A DNA stretch of 28,997 nucleotides, from IMG/VR virus record IMGVR_UViG_3300005664_000047, positions 1 through 28,997 of that record; one strand, 5' to 3'. Positions 1-5,342 of this stretch are shown here, piece after piece. A program made the translations under genes and the position numbers. The notes beneath the pieces are model-generated. The model saw only the letters and a list, made by a program, of their open reading frames with translations. It was not told the DNA's origin and searched no databases. This DNA comes from a virus. The stretch's first letter is position 1. The number at the start of each line of letters is the position of its first letter.

Positions 1-24
1 TGAATTAAGAAGCTTACTATGTAA

Positions 25-56
25 GTAGGATTACAGAATAAACAAGTGTATATTTA
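25..56 (+). promoter_or_regulatory. Bipartite phage promoter, copy 1
   Basis: GGATTACA at 28-35 is followed by exactly 13 nt and TATATTTA at 49-56. The same two boxes with the same spacing occur eight times in the window. TATATTTA resembles the Bacteroidota -7 element TAnnTTTG. The only ORF close behind it has 17 codons (75-128), so this copy may mainly drive the non-coding segment at 129-454. Confidence 0.75.
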
Positions 57-128
57 CATTAAATAAAAAAGGTTATGATAGAAGTAATTATAACACCCAA
101 AGTCATATTATCTCACTATTTAAATTAA

Positions 129-454
129 CATAAAAATATTAAACAACGTTTAAATCAACTCCACAACCAACATTCAGTAAAATATATGGATGTGTGGTGT
201 TGAATAGAATATAACATTGGGATGTGTGGTTGAAATATTTTACCAATCCAACGATGAAAACGTTCTTTCACCATATGTATTATTGAATACAATGTGACAG
301 GATTCCCACAGTGGAACAACGATAAGTGAATGCTCAGTCAGGACTGCTATCAATTGTTTAAGTGTTCAGATTATTAATGCCTTTTGTTTGTGCTGATACA
401 ATTGCGTATCGGCTATCATTGTCCTCGCCTTAACAAACAAACACATCAACTAAC
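129..454 (+). ncRNA. Gene-free stretch, candidate structured RNA
   Basis: No convincing ORF is present on either strand, although promoter copy 1 points into the stretch and copy 2 follows it. Seen directly: a 9-bp pairing GTAAAATAT (177-185) with ATATTTTAC (235-243) enclosing a direct repeat GGATGTGTGGT (188-198 and 220-230); CAACCA (164-169) can pair with TGGTTG (227-232), crossing that stem as a pseudoknot. Near the 3' end, TTTGTTTGT (383-391) pairs with ACAAACAAA (433-441) and encloses a hairpin, CTGATAC (393-399) with GTATCGG (406-412). Base composition is less AT-skewed than in the neighbouring genes. I match no known RNA family. The alternative is a regulatory leader or operator region. 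Confidence 0.4.
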
Positions 455-513
455 TTATTAGGATTACATATTGTTTGAGCGTATATTTACCTCAAATAAA
501 AATAAATAATATG
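455..513. repeat. 59-bp exact direct repeat, copy A
   Basis: Identical to 906-964. It contains a whole promoter, the untranslated leader and the ATG of the next gene, so two different proteins are expressed from the same duplicated control segment. Confidence 0.95.
458..489 (+). promoter_or_regulatory. Bipartite phage promoter, copy 2
   Basis: TTAGGATTACA at 458-468, 13 nt after the box, then TATATTTA at 482-489. It lies 21 nt before the ATG at 511. Confidence 0.8.
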
Positions 514-696
514 AGAAATGTAAGATATTGGTTCGATATATTTACTAAAATTAATAGTGAATGTGATGAGATAGAATATGTTCCGTTATCAAATGTTGAG
601 TATTATACTGAACAAATATGGAACATGACTGAGGAAGGAGATTTACCGATAGATGAATGTAGAAGAATAGCAATTGGAATATCAAAAATTAAATAA
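511..696 (+). CDS. Small acidic protein of unknown function (61 aa)
   Basis: I do not recognise this protein. The start is placed at ATG 511, after an A-rich leader (AAATAAAAATAAATAAT). An upstream in-frame TTG at 475 would translate the promoter itself, and the same promoter-plus-leader precedes an unrelated gene at 962, so the upstream start is rejected. The product is small, with several acidic residues in the middle and no membrane segment or cysteine motif. It stops just before promoter copy 3, so it is probably its own transcription unit. Promoter-per-gene organisation is typical of early phage genes that act on the host, but nothing in the protein shows a specific target. Confidence 0.7.
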   Translation: MRNVRYWFDIFTKINSECDEIEYVPLSNVEYYTEQIWNMTEEGDLPIDECRRIAIGISKIK

Positions 697-700
697 ATTA

Positions 701-732
701 TTAGGATTACAAGTTAAATAAACATATATTTA
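701..732 (+). promoter_or_regulatory. Bipartite phage promoter, copy 3
   Basis: TTAGGATTACA at 701-711 and TATATTTA at 725-732, spaced by 13 nt, 25 nt before the ATG at 758. Confidence 0.8.
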
Positions 733-757
733 CCTCAAATAATTAAAATATAAATAT

Positions 758-904
758 ATGAACGAACAACAAAAATTGGCTCACTTATTACAGAACGCAA
801 TTGATGAGTCTAATAAAATGTTTGATAATCAAACACAATCACATGCTTATATCATTGGTTATTTACAAGGAACAATTAAACAAGTAATTGAAGAATTAAA
901 ATAA
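758..904 (+). CDS. Small helical protein of unknown function (48 aa)
   Basis: ATG 758 follows a promoter and an A/T-rich leader; the frame is open to TAA at 902-904. The sequence MNEQQKLAHLLQNAID continues into a predicted all-helical protein rich in Gln, Asn and Leu and ends in IKQVIEELK. It is short, but the promoter, leader and stop are arranged exactly as in the flanking small genes, and the codon use (A/T-ending) matches. No family is recognised. The helical, amphipathic character would suit a protein-binding peptide, which is inference only. Confidence 0.65.
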   Translation: MNEQQKLAHLLQNAIDESNKMFDNQTQSHAYIIGYLQGTIKQVIEELK

Positions 905-905
905 A

Positions 906-964
906 TTATTAGGATTACATATTGTTTGAGCGTATATTTACCTCAAATAAAAATAAATAATATG
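906..964. repeat. 59-bp exact direct repeat, copy B
   Basis: Identical to 455-513. Identity ends immediately after the ATG on the 3' side and at TTATTA on the 5' side, so the duplicated unit is a promoter-leader-start cassette. Confidence 0.95.
909..940 (+). promoter_or_regulatory. Bipartite phage promoter, copy 4
   Basis: TTAGGATTACA at 909-919 and TATATTTA at 933-940 with 13 nt between. It lies inside the 59-bp repeat. Confidence 0.8.
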
Positions 965-1204
965 GAAAAATTAAATCAAATAATTGAACAATTTATTAAA
1001 TCTTCATTCTCAGAAAGTGAGATACTAGAATTAAATGAAGTAACAAATTTAGTAACTCAAATTCCAATTTCAGATATTAATCCAAATATTGTTTCTGAGA
1101 TTAAAAAATATGGTATATCTGTAGGTTATAGAAGTAATGAAACAGGATTAACGGTATATGTTGATAGTAGTGAAACTGAAGTATGGGTTGAAAGTTTATT
1201 TTAA
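962..1204 (+). CDS. Small acidic protein of unknown function (80 aa)
   Basis: The true start is ATG 962 at the end of the duplicated cassette; an in-frame TTG at 926 would begin inside the promoter. The protein begins MEKLNQIIEQFIKSSF, has an acidic helical first half and a probable beta-rich C-terminal half (GYRSNETGLTVYVDSSETEV). It has no cysteines and no membrane segment. It is not similar to the 511 product despite the identical control region, so the cassette was copied without the gene. Function unknown; likely an early accessory protein. Confidence 0.7.
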   Translation: MEKLNQIIEQFIKSSFSESEILELNEVTNLVTQIPISDINPNIVSEIKKYGISVGYRSNETGLTVYVDSSETEVWVESLF

Positions 1205-1213
1205 AATAAATAA

Positions 1214-1245
1214 GTAGGATTACCAAACACACAAACATATATTTA
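1214..1245 (+). promoter_or_regulatory. Bipartite phage promoter, copy 5 (nearly leaderless)
   Basis: GTAGGATTACC at 1214-1224, 13 nt, TATATTTA at 1238-1245. The next ATG is only 4 nt beyond the box, so by the usual -7 geometry transcription would begin at or next to the start codon. Confidence 0.75.
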
Positions 1246-1249
1246 CAAT

Positions 1250-1465
1250 ATGAAAGATAAAGAGCAATTAATATCAGAAATATATAATATAAATCAGGAA
1301 ACTGAATATATTACACGTGGGTTTATTAATGATGTGTTTGGGAATATACATGAAGTAGTTATATCAGATTATCCATTACAACCATCATTATATTTCGTTT
1401 ATCCATATTCATCATTAGCTGATAAATTTATTTCAAGTCAATTACAAAATGCTTTAAATAAATAA
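1250..1465 (+). CDS. Small protein of unknown function (71 aa)
   Basis: It starts at ATG 1250, directly behind promoter copy 5, and ends one base before promoter copy 6. It begins MKDKEQLISEIYNIN and has an aromatic- and proline-rich centre (YPLQPSLYFVYPYSS) and a helical tail. No cysteine pairs or membrane helix. Not recognised. If the promoter geometry is right, the mRNA has essentially no 5' leader, unlike the neighbouring genes with 20-50 nt A-rich leaders. Confidence 0.7.
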   Translation: MKDKEQLISEIYNINQETEYITRGFINDVFGNIHEVVISDYPLQPSLYFVYPYSSLADKFISSQLQNALNK

Positions 1466-1497
1466 TTAGGATTACAAGTTAATAAAGTGTATATTTA
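1466..1497 (+). promoter_or_regulatory. Bipartite phage promoter, copy 6
   Basis: TTAGGATTACA at 1466-1476, 13 nt, TATATTTA at 1490-1497. A 54-nt A-rich leader then leads to the AT-hook-like gene at 1552. Confidence 0.8.
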
Positions 1498-1551
1498 CAA
1501 CATAAGAAAAATAAATAATAATAACAAATAACAAATAAAAAAATCCAAACC

Positions 1552-1986
1552 ATGAAAAACGAAACAAAAAAATCAGCAGCTAAAACTAAAACAGTTAAAG
1601 CTAAAGCAGTAAAAACAGTAGTTGAAACACCAGTAGCGGTAGTAACAACTGAAGAAACAAAACAATTAGGCCGTAAGGTAAACCCGAACAGCGAACGTCA
1701 AAAACGCTTAGCGGACAAAGCAGCTAAAATTGCTAGTGGGGAAATCGTTAAACGTGGTCGTCCAGTTGAAGGTGAATCAGCACGTCAACAACGCTTAGCA
1801 GAGCTAAAAGCAAAAGCTGAAGCGAACGGTGGAGTAATCAAACGTGGAAGAGCCATTAATGGTGAATCAGCAAGACAAAAACGTTTAGCTGAACGCGAAG
1901 CAAAATTAGCAGCGGGTGTAACAATTAAACGTGGTCGCCCAGCACAGCCAAAAACAGAGGTTGTGGTTGCTGAGGAAGTAAAATAA
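1552..1986 (+). CDS. Lys/Arg-rich repeat protein with AT-hook-like motifs (144 aa)
   Basis: Likely a DNA- or nucleic-acid-binding architectural protein. After a Lys/Ala/Thr-rich N-terminus (residues 1-38) it carries three tandem repeats of about 30 residues (roughly 40-68, 69-98, 99-127) and a partial fourth. Each repeat begins Gly-Arg and has the core S(E/A)RQ(K/Q)RLA; repeat junctions read VKRGRP, IKRGRA and IKRGRP, close to the AT-hook core RGRP. The AT-rich genome would offer AT-hook binding sites. Codons are richer in G+C (CGT, GCA, GCG) than in the neighbours, suggesting high expression or separate origin. It has its own promoter and a strong hairpin after its stop. Alternatives are an RNA-binding or host-nucleoid protein; DNA binding is inferred from motif and charge. 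Confidence 0.75.
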   Translation: MKNETKKSAAKTKTVKAKAVKTVVETPVAVVTTEETKQLGRKVNPNSERQKRLADKAAKIASGEIVKRGRPVEGESARQQRLAELKAKAEANGGVIKRGRAINGESARQKRLAEREAKLAAGVTIKRGRPAQPKTEVVVAEEVK

Positions 1987-1996
1987 ATAGTGCAGT

Positions 1997-2034
1997 GTGA
2001 GCCCCTGGGAGAAAGGGGGCTCATACTTATTTTA
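1997..2034 (+). terminator. Rho-independent-type terminator after the AT-hook gene
   Basis: TGAGCCCC (1998-2005) pairs with GGGGCTCA (2016-2023), a strong GC-rich stem, followed by ACTTATTTTA. The T-run is interrupted, so termination may be partial. Confidence 0.7.
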
Positions 2035-2167
2035 GTCGGGTATATATACGATATATATCATAACTGCATAGTATCCCATACGCGCCGTATTCCATATAAC
2101 GGGCCGGGGGGTGGCGACAAAGATTTGGATTAATTTTCAGAGTTTATATAACTATAGTGGGTCGATG

Positions 2168-2190
2168 AGGTATATACTTATATATCACCC
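2168..2190 (+). promoter_or_regulatory. Candidate second-class promoter, TATATACTTATATA
   Basis: TATATACTTATATA at 2171-2184 stands 38 nt before the ATG at 2223. The same 14-mer occurs at 2918-2931. The 2025-2170 stretch before it holds no gene; it contains a related TATATATACGATATATAT sequence (2041-2058) and a GC-rich patch near 2081-2115. Confidence 0.4.
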
Positions 2191-2222
2191 ACAACAACAC
2201 AACAACAAATAAAATAAAAAAT

Positions 2223-2474
2223 ATGAGAAAATTATTATGTTTACTTGGAATCCACAAACACGAATTCTATAGATGGTCTGAATATTGGTATAATGTAGAC
2301 GCTTGGAACCAAAAAGGAGGTAAAGTTAAAATATATAAATGTGCTTGTTGTGGTAAGTATTCTAAACCACCTAAATGGTATAAAAAAGAATATAGAAACC
2401 AATATCCATTTGTAGATATACATGGTTTCCCAGCTAAATGGCATCCCGAAGTAAAAGAAATAGCAGAATTATAA
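2223..2474 (+). CDS. Small Cys/His protein, DUF1660-like (83 aa)
   Basis: The N-terminus MRKLLCLLGIHKHEF resembles small prophage proteins of the DUF1660 type, which begin K-LLC-LFGHK and carry a Cys pair further on. Here His11/His13 and the cluster C40-A-C42-C43-G could bind zinc. The protein is basic and rich in Trp and Tyr. ATG 2223 follows an A-rich leader (AATAAAATAAAAAAT). It is followed after 21 nt by the 2496 gene, so the two are probably cotranscribed. The family assignment rests on motif resemblance only, and the role of such proteins is not known to me. Confidence 0.6.
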   Translation: MRKLLCLLGIHKHEFYRWSEYWYNVDAWNQKGGKVKIYKCACCGKYSKPPKWYKKEYRNQYPFVDIHGFPAKWHPEVKEIAEL

Positions 2475-2495
2475 TTAAATATTATTACATAAAAA

Positions 2496-2831
2496 ATGGA
2501 ACCAGACTACCCTCAACACTATAAAAATTACATAGGAGCCTATGGTAAACGTTTTTATAGACCTTTTGAAAAAGAGTACATCTTTAAAATCCTCGACTAT
2601 AGAGTAAGAACAATGAAAGGTATATTAAATGAACATTGTGTTATTCCAGAATTTTTACTTGAAGATGGAACTGATGAAACAGATAGTATATTTTCAGATC
2701 CAAGAGGTACGTGGTATGATTGTGAGGATACTTGCATTATAACAAACGAATTACCCGTTTTAAAAATTGATTGGGTGGCTAATGTAAACGACTCTGATTA
2801 TGAAAAGGAGTATTTTAATCCATTTTTATAA
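2496..2831 (+). CDS. Acidic protein of unknown function (111 aa)
   Basis: It begins MEPDYPQHYKNYIGAYGKRF. The protein is strongly acidic in its second half (LEDGTDETDSIFSDPRGTW, then VANVNDSDYEKEYF) with two Cys near residues 76 and 80. It has no membrane helix. The spacing to the upstream small Cys/His gene and the A-rich leader (ACATAAAAA) suggest one transcript. Not recognised. A mixed alpha/beta soluble protein is likely; an acidic DNA-mimic role is possible but unsupported beyond charge. Confidence 0.65.
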   Translation: MEPDYPQHYKNYIGAYGKRFYRPFEKEYIFKILDYRVRTMKGILNEHCVIPEFLLEDGTDETDSIFSDPRGTWYDCEDTCIITNELPVLKIDWVANVNDSDYEKEYFNPFL

Positions 2832-2917
2832 ATTGAATTTCCATATGGCCCTTTTTGGGAAAAATCCAAAGGATTAACCTCTAAGAGAACCAAAAATTTT
2901 TACCCATAGAAAAAAGA

Positions 2918-2931
2918 TATATACTTATATA
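2918..2931 (+). promoter_or_regulatory. Second copy of TATATACTTATATA
   Basis: Exact repeat of the 14-mer at 2171-2184, located 53 nt before promoter copy 7's -7-like box. Both could serve the 2984 gene, giving two modes of expression. Confidence 0.35.
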
Positions 2932-2947
2932 ATTTTCAATTAAATAA

Positions 2948-2979
2948 TTGGGATTACAAGATTTTTAATCGTATATTTA
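2948..2979 (+). promoter_or_regulatory. Bipartite phage promoter, copy 7 (nearly leaderless)
   Basis: TTGGGATTACA at 2948-2958, 13 nt, TATATTTA at 2972-2979; the ATG at 2984 follows after 4 nt, as at copy 5. Confidence 0.75.
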
Positions 2980-2983
2980 ATAC

Positions 2984-3235
2984 ATGAGAGATAAAGATCC
3001 AAAGGAAAAAGCTAAAGAATTTGTTGATATGTTTTATTACATGTTACCAAATAATGGATATTTAGATTTGGGAATAAACAGTTGCGATAGTAGATATAAA
3101 GAAGGTATTAAATGTGCTAGGAAATGTGTTAAAGAAATCATAAAAGCTTTAGATTTTAACAAAGAAAACCAATTTATTATAGAAAATTATTGGAAAATTG
3201 TTGAAAAAGAATTGGAAGAAAATTTCGACCTTTAA
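2984..3235 (+). CDS. Conserved small phage protein, helical (83 aa)
   Basis: The pattern KAKEFVDMFYYMLPN, then a block with A-R-K-C-V-K-E-I-I-K-A-L, and an acidic tail resembles a small hypothetical protein common in phages and Bacteroidota genomes, in which KA-ELV-KF is followed by AK-CA---VDEII. Function is unknown in that group. Three Cys lie at residues 29, 41 and 45, the last two within the central helix. The gene stands alone behind promoter copy 7 and is the last protein gene before the tRNA island. Confidence 0.65.
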   Translation: MRDKDPKEKAKEFVDMFYYMLPNNGYLDLGINSCDSRYKEGIKCARKCVKEIIKALDFNKENQFIIENYWKIVEKELEENFDL

Positions 3236-3300
3236 TATATTTGTATATATGTATTAAGGATGTATAGAGATGAAAGTATATACGTATTAAAATAATATAT

Positions 3301-3381
3301 TGCGGAATGTGAGAAGATGGTATCTCATTGGCCTCATAAGCCAACGCGTAAGCCTCACGGGTTCGAGTCCCGTTTCCGCTA
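3301..3381 (+). tRNA. tRNA with CAT anticodon (Met, initiator or Ile2)
   Basis: Acceptor strands 3301-3307 and 3374-3380 pair except U1-U72. D-stem TGAG/CTCA. Anticodon stem TTGGC/GCCAA with loop CTCATAA. T-arm ACGGG-TTCGAGT-CCCGT. Oddities: the 1:72 position is unpaired (an initiator-like trait) and the variable region is 12 nt. The CCA end is not encoded. Confidence 0.8.
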
Positions 3382-3382
3382 C

Positions 3383-3474
3383 AAATAAAAATAGTTAGAA
3401 ATAACATGAAGCGTAACGTCATCCGGAGGGGTCCTACGTACCATGACAATGTTCGGGAGTTGTTTATTTTTATT
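3383..3474 (+). ncRNA. Candidate structured RNA in tRNA spacer (element A)
   Basis: AATAAAAATA (3384-3393) pairs with TATTTTTATT (3465-3474), enclosing GTTA-GAAA-TAAC (3394-3405, a GNRA-type tetraloop), GTCAT (3418-3422) with ATGAC (3443-3447), and GGA-GGGG-TCC (3425-3434). There is no ORF, and G+C is higher inside than in the closing stem. No family recognised. Confidence 0.4.
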
Positions 3475-3478
3475 ATTT

Positions 3479-3550
3479 GGTCCTATAGTTCAAGGGATAG
3501 AACAGAAGTTTTCTAAACTTCCAATACAGGTTCGAGTCCTGTTGGGACTA
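3479..3550 (+). tRNA. tRNA-Arg (TCT)
   Basis: Acceptor GGTCCTA/TGGGACT with G-U pairs; D-stem GTTC/GAAC; anticodon stem GAAGT/ACTTC with loop TTTCTAA; T-arm ACAGG-TTCGAGT-CCTGT. Discriminator A; CCA not encoded. Confidence 0.92.
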
Positions 3551-3561
3551 CAAAAATATAT

Positions 3562-3633
3562 GCTCCCGTCGTCTACTGGCTAGGACATTTGGTTTTCGAC
3601 CAAAGAAAGACGGATCGATACCGTTCGGGAGTA
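3562..3633 (+). tRNA. tRNA-Glu (TTC)
   Basis: Acceptor GCTCCCG/CGGGAGT; D-arm begins GTCTA as in Glu tRNAs; anticodon stem TTTGG/CCAAA with loop TTTTCGA; T-stem GACGG/CCGTT. CCA not encoded. Confidence 0.92.
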
Positions 3634-3947
3634 CGATTACTAAGGTAAAGCTAAGGGTGTAAGAACCTTTATGTTGGTTAGGGGGAAGCCCCCATGAAAT
3701 TCTAGGGTAATTTCTTCCTAGAGGTTAAATCCAACTAAAGTGCTAAACTATATAGATAAAGTTAACTTACTTCCTCTTAGTCTTCAATTGACAGGAATAA
3801 TACTTTCACATCGGGGTACCTGTAAGCGATGATAACTTAGTAAGTCTTACGTCAATCCATTGACTGTTTCAAAGGAAGAATTAAATGGATTATTAAGTAT
3901 GGGCGTCCATCACCTACGACAGAGGAAGACCATAGACACAATTTAAT
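3634..3947 (+). ncRNA. Gene-free 314-nt stretch, candidate structured RNA (element B)
   Basis: No ORF is present. Stems visible: AAGGT (3642-3646) with ACCTT (3665-3669); a three-way junction closed by GTTGG (3673-3677) and CCAAC (3731-3735) containing GGGGG-AAG-CCCCC (3681-3693) and TCTAGG (3701-3706) with CCTAGA (3717-3722). Further on, ATTGAC (3787-3792) pairs with GTCAAT (3851-3856), but GTCAA (3851-3855) can pair instead with TTGAC (3860-3864), so two folds compete. ACAGG (3791-3795)/CCTGT (3819-3823) crosses CATCG (3809-3813)/CGATG (3827-3831) as a pseudoknot. It abuts the tmRNA directly and could be a separate RNA or a precursor leader. Confidence 0.45.
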
Positions 3948-4328
3948 GGGGTCGCCAGGCTTTTGCTGGATACTTAAGTTCTTTGAGATGCATGTCGTGT
4001 TAGTATTGGAAACACGTAAATAACCTATATAAAAATCAAATGACGAAAAGTCTACTTTTACTTTCGAAGACGCAATGTCTTTCGTTGGTGCTGATTTAGC
4101 AGTAGCTGCTTAATCAATTTGGGTTGTATCCAACCTAGAAACAGAAGGATGCAAGAAATGAATAGAAAGTTTGAGTTGGTTTACAACTATTTAAATGAAA
4201 CCGTTAGTCGTAATTGAACTATTTCTCAAAATCAATTATATTTTGTTAGTTTAGAAAAATTGACTAAACATGTAAATGAATTTCACTCAACACTTATCCA
4301 AACGAGGGTTCGATTCCCTCCGGCTCCA
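3948..4328 (+). ncRNA. ssrA: tmRNA (transfer-messenger RNA), phage-encoded
   Basis: Rescues stalled ribosomes in trans: an alanylated tRNA-like domain plus a short message that tags the stalled peptide. The 5' strand GGGGTCG (3948-3954) pairs with CGGCTCC (4321-4327); G3-U70 is the alanine identity pair and A73 follows. T-arm GAGGG-TTCGATT-CCCTC (4304-4320). GATGCATGTCG (near 3987) and GACTAAACATGTA (near 4262) match conserved tmRNA segments. The reading frame NDEKSTFTFEDAMSFVGADL followed by AVAA ends at TAA 4111-4113; an in-frame TAA at 4030 limits the tag to at most 26 codons. The hydrophobic end LAVAA resembles the usual ALAA degron. The 381-nt length is normal, and GTAAATA-type sequence follows helix 2. 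The exact resume codon is not certain (TCA 4036 by alignment with the E. coli ANDEN tag). Confidence 0.93.
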
Positions 4329-4349
4329 CTTTTTCGAACTCCATATTCA

Positions 4350-4358
4350 TATTTATAG
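4350..4358 (+). promoter_or_regulatory. TATTTATAG motif before HNH gene 1
   Basis: It ends 12 nt before the ATG at 4371. Related TATTTATAA sites precede the second HNH gene at the same distance (6876-6884) and several structural genes. The leader also holds TTCGAAC (4333-4339), able to pair with GTTCGAA (4381-4387) across the start codon. Confidence 0.35.
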
Positions 4359-4370
4359 TAAAATATAAGT

Positions 4371-4775
4371 ATGAAAATATGTTCGAAGTGTAAAAATGAA
4401 AAGGAGGAAAAGGAATTTAATAAAAATTCTAAAAACAAAAAAACTGGTTTATCTTCCTATTGTAAAGAATGTGTTAGAAATTCTTCCAAAATATATTATA
4501 TAAATAATATTTCAATATATAAGGAAAATTACCAAAAACATAGAATTTGGTATGATGAATATAAAAGTTCTTTAAGATGTTCTAGATGTCCTGAAAACCA
4601 TCCATCATGTTTAGAATTTCATCATTTAGATCCTAATGAAAAGGAAGGTGGAATATCTGAAATGTTGAAGAGGAGATTAGACAAAGAAATTATTTTAAAA
4701 GAAATTGAAAAGTGTATAGTATTATGTTCTAATTGTCATAAAAAAGAACACTATAAACCTTTTATACATAAATAG
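4371..4775 (+). CDS. HNH endonuclease 1, probable free-standing homing nuclease
   Basis: A 134-residue HNH nuclease. An N-terminal zinc-finger-like pair of CxxC motifs (C4/C7 and C31/C34) is followed by the HNH core: C70-x2-C73, His84-His85 in EFHHLDP, and C119-SN-C122-H123 with H127. It would cut DNA near its own integration site. It shares its whole plan, residue spacing and 5' leader with the gene at 6897, so the two are paralogues. It lies between the tmRNA (ends 4328) and a CAT tRNA, and its TAG stop (4773-4775) overlaps the first bases of that tRNA, showing close insertion into the RNA cluster. Cleavage target and activity are not visible; a mobile role is inferred from family and position. 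Confidence 0.85.
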   Translation: MKICSKCKNEKEEKEFNKNSKNKKTGLSSYCKECVRNSSKIYYINNISIYKENYQKHRIWYDEYKSSLRCSRCPENHPSCLEFHHLDPNEKEGGISEMLKRRLDKEIILKEIEKCIVLCSNCHKKEHYKPFIHK

Positions 4776-4847
4776 CGGGGTAGAGAAGTGGTCATCTCGC
4801 AAGCCTCATAAGCTTGAGATCGTTGGTTCGAATCCAACTCAGCGCTA
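4774..4847 (+). tRNA. tRNA with CAT anticodon (initiator-like 5' half)
   Basis: 5' portion GCGGGGTAGAG resembles bacterial initiator tRNA. Anticodon stem CAAGC/GCTTG with loop CTCATAA; T-arm GTTGG-TTCGAAT-CCAAC. The acceptor does not pair cleanly: AGCG fits the 3' end CGCT but the inner pairs have G-G and G-A mismatches. The 5' end overlaps the HNH stop codon, so its acceptor may have been altered by the insertion. Confidence 0.75.
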
Positions 4848-4849
4848 CA

Positions 4850-4990
4850 ACAATACCTTATCAGGCCTCTCGACTACCAAAAATGAAGCCCAAATGAGTG
4901 AGGTCTTTTTATGTGAATCAAGTTGGGTAGAACAAGATATGACTATGGAGCTCTGTTAAAGAGACGTTTTTAACATCTCCTAAACTTTTT
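4850..4990 (+). other. tRNA spacer with hairpins (element C)
   Basis: No ORF. GGCCTC (near 4866) can pair with GAGGTC (near 4902), followed by TTTTT, which may act as a weak terminator. TGTTAAA (4954-4960) pairs with TTTAACA (4969-4975). Confidence 0.3.
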
Positions 4991-5005
4991 TAAATTAAAT
5001 AAAAA

Positions 5006-5176
5006 ATGGCATTACCTATTAAAAGTACTCCAACTTTATATGGAGAAGATGCAAGAAAATTTTTGGAAGCTATAGCTAATCCGAAAAAAGCATCTCCAGA
5101 AGAAATCGCTAGAATGAAAGCTCATTATGAAGATTTTAAAAAGATAATGGAGAAAAGTAAAGAAAATTTTGAGTAA
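5006..5176 (+). CDS. Small conserved-type protein (56 aa), unknown function
   Basis: ATG 5006 follows an A-rich leader (AAATTAAATAAAAA), and the frame runs to TAA 5174-5176. The protein starts MALPIKSTPTLYGEDARKFL and ends in a charged helix (FKKIMEKSKENFE). The N-terminal pattern LPIK-TP-L-G-DA--FL is familiar to me from small hypothetical proteins in Bacteroides-type genomes and archaea that often sit beside GNAT or toxin-like genes, but no such partner is present here. Codon use is normal for the window. It lies inside the tRNA island between a CAT tRNA and tRNA-Trp. The coding call is good; the function is unknown. Confidence 0.7.
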   Translation: MALPIKSTPTLYGEDARKFLEAIANPKKASPEEIARMKAHYEDFKKIMEKSKENFE

Positions 5177-5342
5177 ATTAGGAAATTTAAAATTTCCATC
5201 ATATATTAAAGTATAAGAAAAAATAATAAAAATTGTATTTTTACAAAATTTACAATATGTATAATAAGAATTGATATTCCTTATAAACGAATGGATATAG
5301 TACAAGGGCCATTCATATCATCTTAACAATTTAAATAATAAA

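Noticed and set aside
75-128. 17-codon ORF after promoter copy 1
   Set aside because: Too short to support as a gene without conservation; kept only as a remark.
475-510. TTG start extending the 61-aa gene upstream
   Set aside because: It would translate the TATATTTA promoter box; the identical sequence at 926 precedes a different gene, so this is the shared control region.
1785-2024. Minus-strand ORF opposite the AT-hook gene
   Set aside because: It is the antisense of the G+C-richer repeats and has no promoter or leader of its own.
3177-3449. Minus-strand ORF over the first tRNA
   Set aside because: It overlaps a tRNA and a + strand gene and has no leader typical of this phage.
3634-3947. 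RNase P RNA
   Set aside because: GAGGAAGACC near 3922 recalls the RNase P GAGGAAAGUCC segment, but the partner 3' segment and overall layout are missing.
5036-5305. Minus-strand ORF of 89 codons opposite the 56-aa gene
   Set aside because: Composition is that of reverse-translated AT-rich DNA (Phe, Ile, Tyr runs); the + strand ORF has the proper leader and charge pattern.
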